NCBI RefSeq assembly: GCF_026183695.1
Contig: NZ_JAPFRD010000012.1
Location: forward strand, 60,504 to 124,503
Direction of reading: 5' to 3'
From: Alteromonas aquimaris
Lineage (GTDB): Bacteria > Pseudomonadota > Gammaproteobacteria > Enterobacterales > Alteromonadaceae
DNA: 64,000 bases
Positions 40,355-49,594 of this stretch are shown here, in pieces. The stretch's first letter is position 1; every line of letters begins with the position of its first letter. The position numbers and the translations under genes were made by a program. The notes below the pieces were generated by a model, which had not been told where the DNA came from, searched no databases, and saw nothing but the letters and a program-made list of their open reading frames with translations.

Positions 40355-41382
40355 TGGCGCAGTCAGAATTAAAAATAGGTGGTGTATCGGTCGCGCCTGG
40401 TGAATCTGCCAAAATCCAACTGGACATGCCTCCCTTGTATACCGCTACGCACATGAGTATTCCTGTGTATGTGAAAAGAGGAAAACGGCCTGGTCCCACG
40501 CTTTTTGTAAGTGCGGCCATCCATGGGGATGAGCTAAATGGCATTGAAATTGTTTCCCGCCTTATAAGTTCCCGATCGATTGAAAGACTGCGGGGAACCC
40601 TCATAGCCGTGCCCATTGTAAACGTCTATGGAGTGCTGGCGCAGTCGCGTTATTTACCCGACCGCCGAGACCTGAATAGAAGTTTTCCTGGCAGTAAAAA
40701 GGGGTCATTGGCTAGCAGGCTAGCGCATTTGTTTTTCAACGAAATCATCAGTAAATGTGACTATGGCATCGACTTACATACAGGCGCCATACATCGCAGT
40801 AATTTACCTCAGATACGCGCCAATCTGGACGATTTGGAAGTATTGGAAATGGCGAAAGCGTTCGGTATCCCAGTGCTACTGAATGCCGATATTCGCGATG
40901 GGTCTTTACGCCAGGCCGCCAGCGATGCGGGGGTTAAAATTCTTCTCTACGAAGCAGGGCAGGCATTACGGTACGATGAATTCTCTATTCGCGCCGGCTT
41001 GCGTGGTGTGATAAATACGATGCGCCATCTAGGTATGCTCAATAAAAGCCGCAGCAAAGGGCAGGATATTAAACGTTTTATAGCAAGGGAAAGTGGTTGG
41101 GTACGCGCATCAGAAAGCGGTTTTGTAAACCACCTCGCGCAGCTGGGCGATCACGTTTATAAAGATGATATTTTAGCAACTATTGCAGACCCGTTCGGTG
41201 ATCACAGGGACAATATAGTGTGTCCCGCAGAGGGCGTGGTGATTGGCAAACAAAATATACCGCTCACTCAGGAAGGGGAAGCCATCTATCATATCGCTTA
41301 TTTTAAGCGACCAAGCTCAGTAGCCGAGCATGTAGGCATATTGCAGGATCACCTTTTACCTGATGATCAACCAATGACATAA
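40354..41382 (+). CDS. Succinylglutamate desuccinylase/aspartoacylase-family M14 protein
   Basis: A 342-residue zinc carboxypeptidase-like protein starting at GTG 40354, overlapping the rimK stop by one base. Zinc ligands appear in AAIHGDELNGIEIV (His and Glu) and GIDLHTGAIHRS (His). The catalytic Glu is in LLYEAGQALRYDE. A C-terminal beta-barrel contains ESGFVNHLAQLGDHV. The likely reaction is removal of an acyl or amino-acyl group from a small amide or peptide end. Next to RimK, trimming of glutamate tails is an attractive but unproven idea. Confidence 0.9.
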   Translation: MAQSELKIGGVSVAPGESAKIQLDMPPLYTATHMSIPVYVKRGKRPGPTLFVSAAIHGDELNGIEIVSRLISSRSIERLRGTLIAVPIVNVYGVLAQSRYLPDRRDLNRSFPGSKKGSLASRLAHLFFNEIISKCDYGIDLHTGAIHRSNLPQIRANLDDLEVLEMAKAFGIPVLLNADIRDGSLRQAASDAGVKILLYEAGQALRYDEFSIRAGLRGVINTMRHLGMLNKSRSKGQDIKRFIARESGWVRASESGFVNHLAQLGDHVYKDDILATIADPFGDHRDNIVCPAEGVVIGKQNIPLTQEGEAIYHIAYFKRPSSVAEHVGILQDHLLPDDQPMT

Positions 41383-41401
41383 AAATAACAGGAATACGTT
41401 T

Positions 41402-41851
41402 ATGAGCCAAGACACGCATAACAAGCGACTCGTTGGTGCACTCGAATTGTGTGACCTGCCTAAGTTAGCTATAAATGATTTAAATATTCGGGTAGATACA
41501 GGTGCGACAACTTCTTCGCTCCATGTTGATAATATCGATGAATTTGAAAAAGAGGGTGAACTTTGGGTGAGTTTTGACATCCACCCAGATATACACAATG
41601 TATCAAAAATAGTTCGTCGCGAAGCGAAAGTTGTCGCACAAAAAAAAGTTAAAAGTTCAACTGCTACCAGAGAGCGTCGTTATACTATCGACACGCCCAT
41701 TGTCATGGCTGGTGAGAGTTGGGACATTCAATTGACTCTCACCGACCGGTCTGAAATGACCTATTTAATGCTATTAGGTAGAGAAGCCATGTCTGGACGC
41801 TTTATAGTTGACCCAGAACATGATTATATACTGACTAAGCCTAGTTCTTAG
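41402..41851 (+). CDS. Retropepsin-like protease of the RimB type (RimK-associated)
   Basis: A 149-residue protein of the family often called ATP-dependent zinc protease, now recognised as retropepsin-like. The active-site motif is VDTGATTSSLHVD near residues 30-42. The closing block MLLGREAMSGRFIVDP is the usual flap partner. It follows the M14 gene by 19 bases. In Pseudomonas the related RimB works with RimK to control S6 glutamylation, which this neighbourhood supports. The start is ATG behind CAGGAATAC. Confidence 0.85.
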   Translation: MSQDTHNKRLVGALELCDLPKLAINDLNIRVDTGATTSSLHVDNIDEFEKEGELWVSFDIHPDIHNVSKIVRREAKVVAQKKVKSSTATRERRYTIDTPIVMAGESWDIQLTLTDRSEMTYLMLLGREAMSGRFIVDPEHDYILTKPSS

Positions 41852-41867
41852 CATCAGGGAGTAAAGA

Positions 41868-42758
41868 TTGATCGCTAAACCTTTTTTCATCGTCATCGTG
41901 ACGGCACTGCTTTCACTGACTTCAGCGGAGATGTTGGGCGCAGATGATTTTTCTCGCGACTCCGCTACCCCAACCGAACTTACAATCCCCCAGCCGATTA
42001 CAGGCACTGACCATTTATACCGATATGTCGTCGATATACTCAAGATGGCGTTAGAAGTCACCGCCCCAAAATATGGACCGGTTACTATTTTTGCGGTAGG
42101 AGGGGCGGCTCTGCAAAGTACCCAGCTGCGTGATTTAGAACAGCGCCAACTCGATATCACGTGGAGCGTCACCAGTCTCCAACGGGAAAAAAGACATCAG
42201 GCCGTTTATGTCCCACTCACCAATGGATTATTTGGAAAGCGGGTATTGATGGTCAGGAGCGGCGAGGCACGTTTTCATGAAATAAAAGATGAGGATGCAC
42301 TCAAAGAGTTTCGCTACATTCAAGGCCATGACTGGCCCGACGCGCATATATTCCGTGCTAACGGATATCGTGTGGTAGAAAGCAGTTACACCGGAGCATT
42401 TACGATGTTATCGGCAGGGTTTGTTGACGCTTTTCCCCGTGGAGTACTAGAGATCCATCAGGAATTAGCCGAACGGGAAAAAGAAAATTTCAGTGTAGAG
42501 CCCCAGATATTGTTTGAATACCCGAGCGCATTACTTTTCTTCGTACCGAAAAACCGCAAAATGCTGGCAGTAAGGCTGGAAGAAGGATTGAAGCATTTAT
42601 ATGGTACCGGCAAGCTGCAACACCATTTGGTGCAACAGCCGTTTTATCAGACAGCGCTTAAGACAATGGAAAACCGAACGGTCATCCAGTTGTCTAACCC
42701 ATTATTAAGTAAAAAGACTACCCATGCATTGGAAACGTTTAACTTTAGCGATAAGTAG
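41868..42758 (+). CDS. Secreted binding-protein-like protein of unknown ligand
   Basis: A 296-residue protein starting at TTG 41868 behind CAGGGAGT. A signal peptide (FIVIVTALLSLTSAEMLGA) is followed by segments resembling extracellular solute-binding family 3 folds, such as QLDITWSVTSLQREKRHQAV, then GRVLMV-like GKRVLMVRSG, TMLSAGFVDAFPRG and PSALLFFVPK. There is no lipobox and no ABC partner. It is the last gene of the RimK cassette, 16 bases after the retropepsin-like gene, so it may be a sensor or unrelated passenger. Confidence 0.7.
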   Translation: MIAKPFFIVIVTALLSLTSAEMLGADDFSRDSATPTELTIPQPITGTDHLYRYVVDILKMALEVTAPKYGPVTIFAVGGAALQSTQLRDLEQRQLDITWSVTSLQREKRHQAVYVPLTNGLFGKRVLMVRSGEARFHEIKDEDALKEFRYIQGHDWPDAHIFRANGYRVVESSYTGAFTMLSAGFVDAFPRGVLEIHQELAEREKENFSVEPQILFEYPSALLFFVPKNRKMLAVRLEEGLKHLYGTGKLQHHLVQQPFYQTALKTMENRTVIQLSNPLLSKKTTHALETFNFSDK

Positions 42759-42776
42759 CCTAATCTGGGTCACGGC

Positions 42777-44723
42777 TTATTTATTTAAACGTCCTTCAAT
42801 CAGTTTGTCCACCACTGCGGGTTCTGCTAAAGTGGACGTATCCCCGAGCTGATCATGCTCATTTGCAGCGATTTTGCGTAAAATACGTCGCATAATTTTA
42901 CCCGATCGGGTTTTTGGTAAAGCGGGTGCCCACTGGATTTTATCTGGGACGGCGATAGGACTTAGTTCTGCTCTTACCCAAGCCTTGAGTTCATCGACCA
43001 GCGCATCGCTAGCCTGCACGCCATCGTTAAGCGTAACATACACATAAATACCTTGCCCCTTGATGTCATGCTGATAGCCAACCACTGCCGCTTCGGCCAC
43101 CTTTTCATGGGCCACTAACGCGCTCTCAATTTCCGCTGTGCCAAGACGGTGACCTGACACGTTCAACACATCATCTACTCTCCCTGTAATCCAGTAATAT
43201 CCATCGTCATCACGCTTTGCGCCGTCCCCGGTAAAATACACACCGGGATAGGTACCAAAATACGTTTGAATAAAACGATCGTGATCGCCATAGACAGTTC
43301 TCGCCTGCCCTGGCCAACTCTGCTTAATGACCAGATTACCTTCCCCCGCTCCTAAAATCTCGTGGCCATCACTATCGAACAAAGCGGGCTGTATGCCTAG
43401 CATGGGTTGGGTGGCAGACCCTGGTTTTAAATCCGTTACCCCTACTAACGGGGTTATCATGATGCCTCCGGTTTCGGTTTGCCACCAGGTGTCCACTATC
43501 GGACATTTACGGTTACCGATAACCCGGTAATACCATTCCCACGCTTCAGGATTTATTGGTTCACCGACTGAGCCTAGAAGTCGCAACGACGATGTATCAC
43601 AACCTCGCACAGGTTTTTCTCCATGGGCCATTAACGCACGTATAGCCGTTGGCGCGGTATAAAGAATGTTTACCTTATATTTTTCCACTATCTGTGCGAT
43701 CCTGCGAACATCCGGATAGGTCGGAACTCCCTCGAAGAAAACCTGGCTAGCGGCATTCGCCATCGGCCCATAAATTATATAACTGTGCCCAGTGATCCAA
43801 CCGACATCTGCAGCACACCAATAAATATCTTCCTTTTTATAATCAAACACTGCACAGAAGGTTAAACTGGTATACAGGTGATAGCCCCCCGTCGTATGCA
43901 CCACTCCTTTCGGTTTACCCGTTGAGCCTGAGGTATATAAAATAAACAGTGGATCTTCTGCATCCATCACTTCAGGTTCACACGCTGTGTCACATTGAAC
44001 TTTAAGTTCATCCCAACTTACATCAACGTCGTTTGTTAATGCTGGCTGCCCCCCGGTGACGGTATGCACTAAAACTGATTTAACTGAAGGGCAGGCATCA
44101 TCTTTTAGCGCTTTGTCTACGTTGGCTTTTAACGGAATCGTTTTACCCGCACGTCTTCCTTCATCAGCAGTGATCACTACTTTCGCGCTGCTGTCGTTTA
44201 TGCGATCAGCGATAGCATTAGGTGAGAACCCACCAAAAATAACCGAGTGAACCGCTCCAATTCGTGCGCAAGCGAGCATAGCGAAGGCGGCTTCAGGTAC
44301 CATAGGCATATAAATCGCTACCCGATCCCCTTTCTTCACCCCTAACTTTTTCAAACCATTAGCTAATCGACAAACCTCCTCAAATGCTTGCTGATAAGTA
44401 ATGGTTTTTGCTTCACTGGGTGAATCCCCTTCCCAGAAAAAAGCAACCCGCTCGGCATGATGAGGTAAATGCCTGTCCAGGCAATTCACGCTTGCATTAA
44501 GCTTGCCATCGCTGAACCAGGTGATATCAATACTATCTTTTGTAATTACCGATTCATTGGCTTTCGAAGGAAAAGAAAACCAGTCTAATTGTTTGGCTTG
44601 CTCAAGCCAAAATGCATCGGGCTGTGATATTGACGCGTGGTACTGAGAAGCATATTCAGCAGAACTTATATTTGCTTGCTGGGCGATTGATTCGGGTATC
44701 GGGTACAGTTTTTGTGACGTCAT
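42777..44723 (-). CDS. acs: Acetyl-CoA synthetase
   Basis: A 648-residue AMP-forming enzyme. Motifs include the phosphate-binding loop [15 protein letters not shown], the core [27 protein letters not shown] and the acylatable lysine in [15 protein letters not shown] near the C-terminus. It activates acetate to acetyl-CoA and is expected to be controlled by lysine acetylation at that site. The start is ATG 44723 with GGAGG eight bases upstream. The acetate-type symporter lies 4.5 kb away. Confidence 0.98.
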   Translation of the reverse strand: MTSQKLYPIPESIAQQANISSAEYASQYHASISQPDAFWLEQAKQLDWFSFPSKANESVITKDSIDITWFSDGKLNASVNCLDRHLPHHAERVAFFWEGDSPSEAKTITYQQAFEEVCRLANGLKKLGVKKGDRVAIYMPMVPEAAFAMLACARIGAVHSVIFGGFSPNAIADRINDSSAKVVITADEGRRAGKTIPLKANVDKALKDDACPSVKSVLVHTVTGGQPALTNDVDVSWDELKVQCDTACEPEVMDAEDPLFILYTSGSTGKPKGVVHTTGGYHLYTSLTFCAVFDYKKEDIYWCAADVGWITGHSYIIYGPMANAASQVFFEGVPTYPDVRRIAQIVEKYKVNILYTAPTAIRALMAHGEKPVRGCDTSSLRLLGSVGEPINPEAWEWYYRVIGNRKCPIVDTWWQTETGGIMITPLVGVTDLKPGSATQPMLGIQPALFDSDGHEILGAGEGNLVIKQSWPGQARTVYGDHDRFIQTYFGTYPGVYFTGDGAKRDDDGYYWITGRVDDVLNVSGHRLGTAEIESALVAHEKVAEAAVVGYQHDIKGQGIYVYVTLNDGVQASDALVDELKAWVRAELSPIAVPDKIQWAPALPKTRSGKIMRRILRKIAANEHDQLGDTSTLAEPAVVDKLIEGRLNK

Positions 44724-44918
44724 GCAAATGCCTCCAATGCTTTATTTTTGAGATCATTAACTTAAGAGTGACTTTTAAATTTGGTAGATAGTTATAAACA
44801 ACTACTCTACTGGGAATGCTATTGTCAGAGCAAGTGTAAACACATGTGCTAATACAACTGCTGACAGCAGTACTAACCGTATTAACATGAATGAAATAAA
44901 AGCGCGGACAGGAAAACA

Positions 44919-45971
44919 TTAAAACCCCGCAGGATAGTGATGCATGACAGCTTCGATCTGCTTCAAGGTGGAAGAACTAAGCTCCAGCTCGAACGCCTTA
45001 AGATTTTCCAGAAGCTGCTTGCAGCTCGTCGCGCCAATTATCGTGGAAGTGACCCCTGGTACCTGCCTACACCAGGCTAACGCAAGCTGCGCAGACGAAA
45101 TGCCTTGTGCCTGAGCAAGTTGTTGATAGCGCTGGGTAGCCTCATGCGCAGCTTGTTTGTCCCGAAACAGCCCTTGCCGCTGAATGTAGGTCCACCGCGA
45201 ACCCGGTGGCCTTTCACCATCAATATATTTACCAGTTAGTATTCCTGTAGCAAGGGGAGACCAGGGTAAGTAGGCGATGTTTTCTAGCACGCATTGCTCT
45301 ATCAAATAGGGCCAGTCTTTCGTATGCAACAAACTGAACTCATTCTGTAAGGAAACTGGGCGTTCAATATCCATTTCTTCACATAGTTTAAGGTACGCCG
45401 AAATACCCCAGGGCGTCTCGTCAGACAATCCCCAATGGCGAATTTTCCCTTCTGCTATGGCTTTATCTATTGCCACTAAAATATCCCGCATCCCCTCGAT
45501 TTCTGCTGCGACATCAGTTTTGCGCGGATCGGTTTTACCCGGCCAGTGTTTACCAAAGTGAGGGGTTGCACGATTGGGCCAATGCAATTGATAAATATCG
45601 ATATAGTCTGTTTGCAAACGTGCTAACGAATCATGCAAGGCTTCAGTAAGTGAGTCCCCACTTAAACCACTGCCGTTGCGGATATAGGAAAGCCCCCCAC
45701 CAGCCACTTTGCTCATAATGACTAACTGGCCGCGCAGATGCTGATGCCGGTTTAACCAGTGACCAAGAATTCGCTCGGTATCCCCATAGGTTTTTTCATT
45801 TGGGGGCGTGGGATACATCTCTGCGGTATCGATAAAATTGATCTCAGCTTCGAGCGCCATAGCCAGTTGCTCATCCGCATCGACCTGCGTGTTTTGGATG
45901 CCCCAGGTCATGGTGCCAAGACAAACTTCGGACACCTTTAAATGGCTATGCCCTAGCGGATGGAATTTCAT
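44919..45971 (-). CDS. Aldo/keto reductase, Tas-like
   Basis: A 350-residue NADPH-dependent oxidoreductase. The catalytic tetrad is visible: Asp and Tyr in INFIDTAEMYPTP, Lys in QLVIMSKVAGG and His in YQLHWPNRATP. The C-terminal NADP site ends in SIIGATSCKQLLENL-like sequence. The length and N-terminus HPLGHSHLKVSEVCLGTMTWG match the Tas subfamily, whose natural substrate is unclear. It is monocistronic and divergent from the first subtilase gene. Confidence 0.93.
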   Translation of the reverse strand: MKFHPLGHSHLKVSEVCLGTMTWGIQNTQVDADEQLAMALEAEINFIDTAEMYPTPPNEKTYGDTERILGHWLNRHQHLRGQLVIMSKVAGGGLSYIRNGSGLSGDSLTEALHDSLARLQTDYIDIYQLHWPNRATPHFGKHWPGKTDPRKTDVAAEIEGMRDILVAIDKAIAEGKIRHWGLSDETPWGISAYLKLCEEMDIERPVSLQNEFSLLHTKDWPYLIEQCVLENIAYLPWSPLATGILTGKYIDGERPPGSRWTYIQRQGLFRDKQAAHEATQRYQQLAQAQGISSAQLALAWCRQVPGVTSTIIGATSCKQLLENLKAFELELSSSTLKQIEAVMHHYPAGF

Positions 45972-46079
45972 GGTTTTCCCAATAGCGTGTTGTCATTGAA
46001 TGATTTAACCATAGTGAATCCCTGTAAGCTAAGCAATGACTTTATAGTAACGCAGTAAGCCATTAATAATTCCGCGATC

Positions 46080-46127
46080 TAGGGAGAAACCCCTATAGAT
46101 GATGAGAAAACGAACAGCCATTATAAA
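46080..46127 (+). promoter_or_regulatory. 7-2-7 inverted repeat and -10 of the first subtilase gene
   Basis: TAGGGAG-AA-ACCCCTA at 46080-46095 is a 7-2-7 dyad, extended outward by ATC and TAGAT. A -10-like TATAAA follows at 46122-46127, putting the dyad centre about 46 bases before the likely start of transcription, a normal place for an activator. The same 22-base block occurs with few changes at 57687-57708 upstream of the second subtilase gene. I infer a binding site for the NarL-type regulator encoded in the cluster. Confidence 0.5.
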
Positions 46128-46175
46128 CAGATATCCTGCTGATAAGTCAGAAAATAAATAATGTCGGAGTCTGTC

Positions 46176-48656
46176 ATGAAAAAATTCACTTTATCTGCCG
46201 TTGCCGCTGCATTCATAGCGGCCCCCGCTTCCCATGCACTTGCAGAGGCGTACATCGGCGAGCAATTAGCCACCCAATTGACCACACTATCCAATGTCGA
46301 ATCGGTGATGGCGGTGGTCACTTTTGACCAGCTTGAGCCATTGGCCGAGTCTCAAATTCAGCAGATTCTAAATTTAGGTATCGTTGAAGGTGTGCAATTT
46401 CGCTCCTTGCCAATTATCGGCGTGATGGCCACTAAGGCGCAAATTGAAGCGTTGGCTAAGTTGGAGAATGTGCGCTCAATTTTCGCCAACCGTAAAATGG
46501 AATATTATAATGCCGATGCGCGTGAGATCACCGGGGTAGATGAGGTACAGGGTAATGACTTTGTGCAACGAAATGGTGTCGAGTTTACCGGTAAAGGCGT
46601 CACAATTATGGTCAATGATTCTGGTGTAGATGCTTCTCACCAGGATTTGTTGTTTGGCGACACTGTGGTTGAGAATGTTCAGGCGTTGACTCACGCTTCG
46701 GCCATTAGCCTTACCGGTGTCACTGATGGATTGACAGTGAAAGGTCAAATCAATACTGACCTAAATTCTGGACATGGCACTCATTGTGCCGGAACGATTG
46801 CTGGTAGCGGCGTGATGTCTGAAGGAAAATATGTAGGTGCCGCTCCCGATGCTGACCTGATCGGATATGGGTCAGGTGGCGGTTTATTCTTGCTAGATAC
46901 TATTGGGGGATTCGACTTCGCAATAAACAATTTATACACCTACGAAAACCCAATTAAAATAATCAGTAACTCATGGGGTACGAGCGGTAAATATGAGCCA
47001 CTGGGTCCAGTATCGTTAGCCACTTATAAAGCGCACAAACTCGGCATAATTAGCGTTTTCGCAGCGGGTAATGATGGTCCTGGTGAAGATTCCCACAACC
47101 CATATGCCCAAATTCCTTGGGGAATGTCAGTAGGTGCGGGCGATAAATTTGGCAAACTTGCTGATTTCTCCTCACGGGGACTACAAAGCGAATCCGGGGA
47201 TTTCACTATGCCCGATGGTACTGAATGGACCTATCACAATGAAGTGTCGATTGTGGCCCCAGGAGTGGACATAATTTCCACTCGTGCATCAAGCAATCTA
47301 GTTGCTAATGGTGGTGATGCAGATTTAGATGCAATTGAAACTGAATATGTTCCTTTTTATACCATGATTTCGGGTACCTCTATGGCCACTCCCCATGTAG
47401 CCGGAATAATCGCGTTGATGCTTGAAGCAAACCCAAACCTCGACCCATTAACCATCAAAAAACTTCTCCAGGAAACGGCCACCAATATGCCTGGCTACCA
47501 ACGCTGGGAAGTTGGCGCGGGCTACGTCAATGCCAGGAGTGCGGTAGCCGCGGCGCTTGATTATGACATGGATTATCGGACCACGGTAAATAACTTGCCG
47601 GATAAAACATTTAAAGCCAACGCATTAGTCTCGACAAGCGAACGCACAGAGAATTTTGAAATTTTCTACTCGCCCGTTGGTGAACCGGAAGTGTCTTATT
47701 TTGAGGTCGGGGATACTGAGGTACTGGTTAAAGCATCAGCCAGTTCACCAGCTAATTTAACCAAGCTGGTATTGGTGGCGCCTGATGGTACAGAGTATTT
47801 TGGTAATTTAACCACACCGGTGTTGAGTGAAACCATGCGTGTTTCAGCACCTGCAATACCTGGCACGTGGGGAATTTACGTATACGGCTTAACGTCCTTG
47901 TCTGGCGTAAGCGCTGATCCATTAGGTGTAACCAATGGACCAGGCCTACCAGAAACATTTGATGTCACCGTTTCATTTGAAGAAAGTGGTGGTTTCAAGG
48001 GTATAGATGATATCGAAGGCCACCCACACCAAGGGGTAATCGAATTTGCCATCAGCGAGCGCTTAATGGATGGGTCATCAAACCGTAAATTTCATCCAGA
48101 TTGGGCATTACATAGAATGCATTTCGCTCGCTATGCGGTCATGGGAGGTGCTGTTCGTCAATATCGCGATCTGTTAAATGAATCTGCTCCTTTACACGAG
48201 GATACCCCCGGGGACAGTCAACCCTATTTTGAAGCTGTTATGGCCATGGGTGGAGCGCTAAAAGATGCCACTGCATCGCAAAATCCTGTCATGCTGGAGC
48301 GCAATGGAAATCTTGCGCCCTATGGCAGAGTGAAAAAGGTAGAAATGGCGTATTCACTGGTTCAGTTATTAGGTATGCAAGCCTTAGCTGAGGCATTCGA
48401 TCCGAAGGATGACATTATCGTAGAATATAAAGGGCAGCAGATCGTATTGTCAGACCAAGATGACATTCCTATCGAGATGAAAGGCTACGTGCAAGCAGCC
48501 ATTACCTTGTCGTTGCTGAACGTCGAATTTAGTATCGATCAGGGAAGCTTTGCGTTGGAGCCCACCTTGACTGCATCGTTTTCGCCAGATACGAAAATCA
48601 GCCGGGCCCACTATGCGGTAATCGTATCGCGGTTATTCACGCAGTACTTTGAGTAA
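46176..48656 (+). CDS. Secreted subtilisin-like serine protease with SLH-like repeats (A)
   Basis: About 826 residues from ATG 46176, chosen for GGAG six bases upstream and a proper signal peptide (MKKFTLSAVAAAFIAAPASH); ATG 46161 is less likely. An I9-type inhibitory propeptide (about 40-110) is followed by the S8 catalytic domain, with Asp148 in NDSGVDASH, His200 in SGHGTHCAG and Ser402 in SGTSMATPH. The C-terminal third has three SLH-like repeats near 606-660, 675-745 and 765-826, beginning DDIEGHPHQGVIEFAISERL. A cell-surface or matrix-bound protease is likely. It is paralogous to the protease at 54933-57392. Confidence 0.93.
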   Translation: MKKFTLSAVAAAFIAAPASHALAEAYIGEQLATQLTTLSNVESVMAVVTFDQLEPLAESQIQQILNLGIVEGVQFRSLPIIGVMATKAQIEALAKLENVRSIFANRKMEYYNADAREITGVDEVQGNDFVQRNGVEFTGKGVTIMVNDSGVDASHQDLLFGDTVVENVQALTHASAISLTGVTDGLTVKGQINTDLNSGHGTHCAGTIAGSGVMSEGKYVGAAPDADLIGYGSGGGLFLLDTIGGFDFAINNLYTYENPIKIISNSWGTSGKYEPLGPVSLATYKAHKLGIISVFAAGNDGPGEDSHNPYAQIPWGMSVGAGDKFGKLADFSSRGLQSESGDFTMPDGTEWTYHNEVSIVAPGVDIISTRASSNLVANGGDADLDAIETEYVPFYTMISGTSMATPHVAGIIALMLEANPNLDPLTIKKLLQETATNMPGYQRWEVGAGYVNARSAVAAALDYDMDYRTTVNNLPDKTFKANALVSTSERTENFEIFYSPVGEPEVSYFEVGDTEVLVKASASSPANLTKLVLVAPDGTEYFGNLTTPVLSETMRVSAPAIPGTWGIYVYGLTSLSGVSADPLGVTNGPGLPETFDVTVSFEESGGFKGIDDIEGHPHQGVIEFAISERLMDGSSNRKFHPDWALHRMHFARYAVMGGAVRQYRDLLNESAPLHEDTPGDSQPYFEAVMAMGGALKDATASQNPVMLERNGNLAPYGRVKKVEMAYSLVQLLGMQALAEAFDPKDDIIVEYKGQQIVLSDQDDIPIEMKGYVQAAITLSLLNVEFSIDQGSFALEPTLTASFSPDTKISRAHYAVIVSRLFTQYFE

Positions 48657-48738
48657 TACACTCAGGGCGCCGGTATTTTCTTGATACTGGCGCACAGCTG
48701 CTTTATGGTTGAATACTCTTTTAGATAAGGTAATGCAG

Positions 48739-49593
48739 ATGAACGAACGTAAGCATAACGGATCTTTAATAGGTTTGAAGTGGCTAGCAAGTATGATCTT
48801 GTTATTCGCCTTTGTCGCGCCGACTCATGCTCAAGTGGCACTCCCCAACTCACTGACTATCGCTAACCATTCCATTCAAGCGTCAGTAACACTTTCAGAC
48901 AATATTGCGGTGGATATCACGGTGGAGTTTGAAAATAGTATAGGTTTACACGCCAATAATATTGATGTGCAGGCGACGTTATTAAGTCCCACAGACCCCA
49001 GCATTGTTGATCGTCTCCCTTCGTCACTGATTAATGCTGATAATGCTTTTCCTGTTTTAGTCTCAATCAGTCCAAAGTCTGATGCAGGTTTTGGCTTTGA
49101 AGGAGTGGCGATGATTGAACTTTACACCACTGCTTTACATTACGTTGAAGGCACACCTCTGCGTTTGTTTCGCTCTCATGATAATGGCGAATTCGAAGAC
49201 ATTACTATGCTAACCGCATCGGGAAGTTTCCGTGCACGCGGAAATACAGGGAGCTTTTCAGATTTCATTATACTTGCCGATATGCGTTCACTAAATGTCG
49301 TGCTGGACGAAAAATTTAATGCGTTAAGCAATGTTCTGGCGACTAACCGTCATAATATTAAAAATGCTTTACTTCAACCAATCGATGTCGCTATGGGCAG
49401 CTTATACACTGCCATTTCACTGCAAAATTACGCAATGGCATTAACTCAGGTTGATACGTTAATTGGATTAATCCAACCCGCCTCAGGCAACAATATTCCA
49501 GATGTGTGGCGTTCAGCTGGAGATATTATTAACGTGAAGGGAGAGTTGCTCACCCACTTATATACATTACGTTATAGTTTACGGACAAATTAA
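48739..49593 (+). CDS. Secreted protein of unknown function in the protease-kinase cluster
   Basis: About 284 residues. I prefer ATG 48739, which has AAGG eight bases upstream, over the TTG at 48709. A signal peptide (LASMILLFAFVAPTHA) leads to a beta-rich domain of about 150 residues (AVDITVEFENSIGLHANN, GFGFEGVAMIELYTTALHY, RLFRSHDNGEFEDITML) and a helical C-terminus. No family is recognised. Lying between a secreted protease and the FHA-GAF protein, one base ahead of the latter, it could be an extracellular ligand, substrate or modulator. That is inference from position only. Confidence 0.7.
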   Translation: MNERKHNGSLIGLKWLASMILLFAFVAPTHAQVALPNSLTIANHSIQASVTLSDNIAVDITVEFENSIGLHANNIDVQATLLSPTDPSIVDRLPSSLINADNAFPVLVSISPKSDAGFGFEGVAMIELYTTALHYVEGTPLRLFRSHDNGEFEDITMLTASGSFRARGNTGSFSDFIILADMRSLNVVLDEKFNALSNVLATNRHNIKNALLQPIDVAMGSLYTAISLQNYAMALTQVDTLIGLIQPASGNNIPDVWRSAGDIINVKGELLTHLYTLRYSLRTN

Positions 49594-49594
49594 G

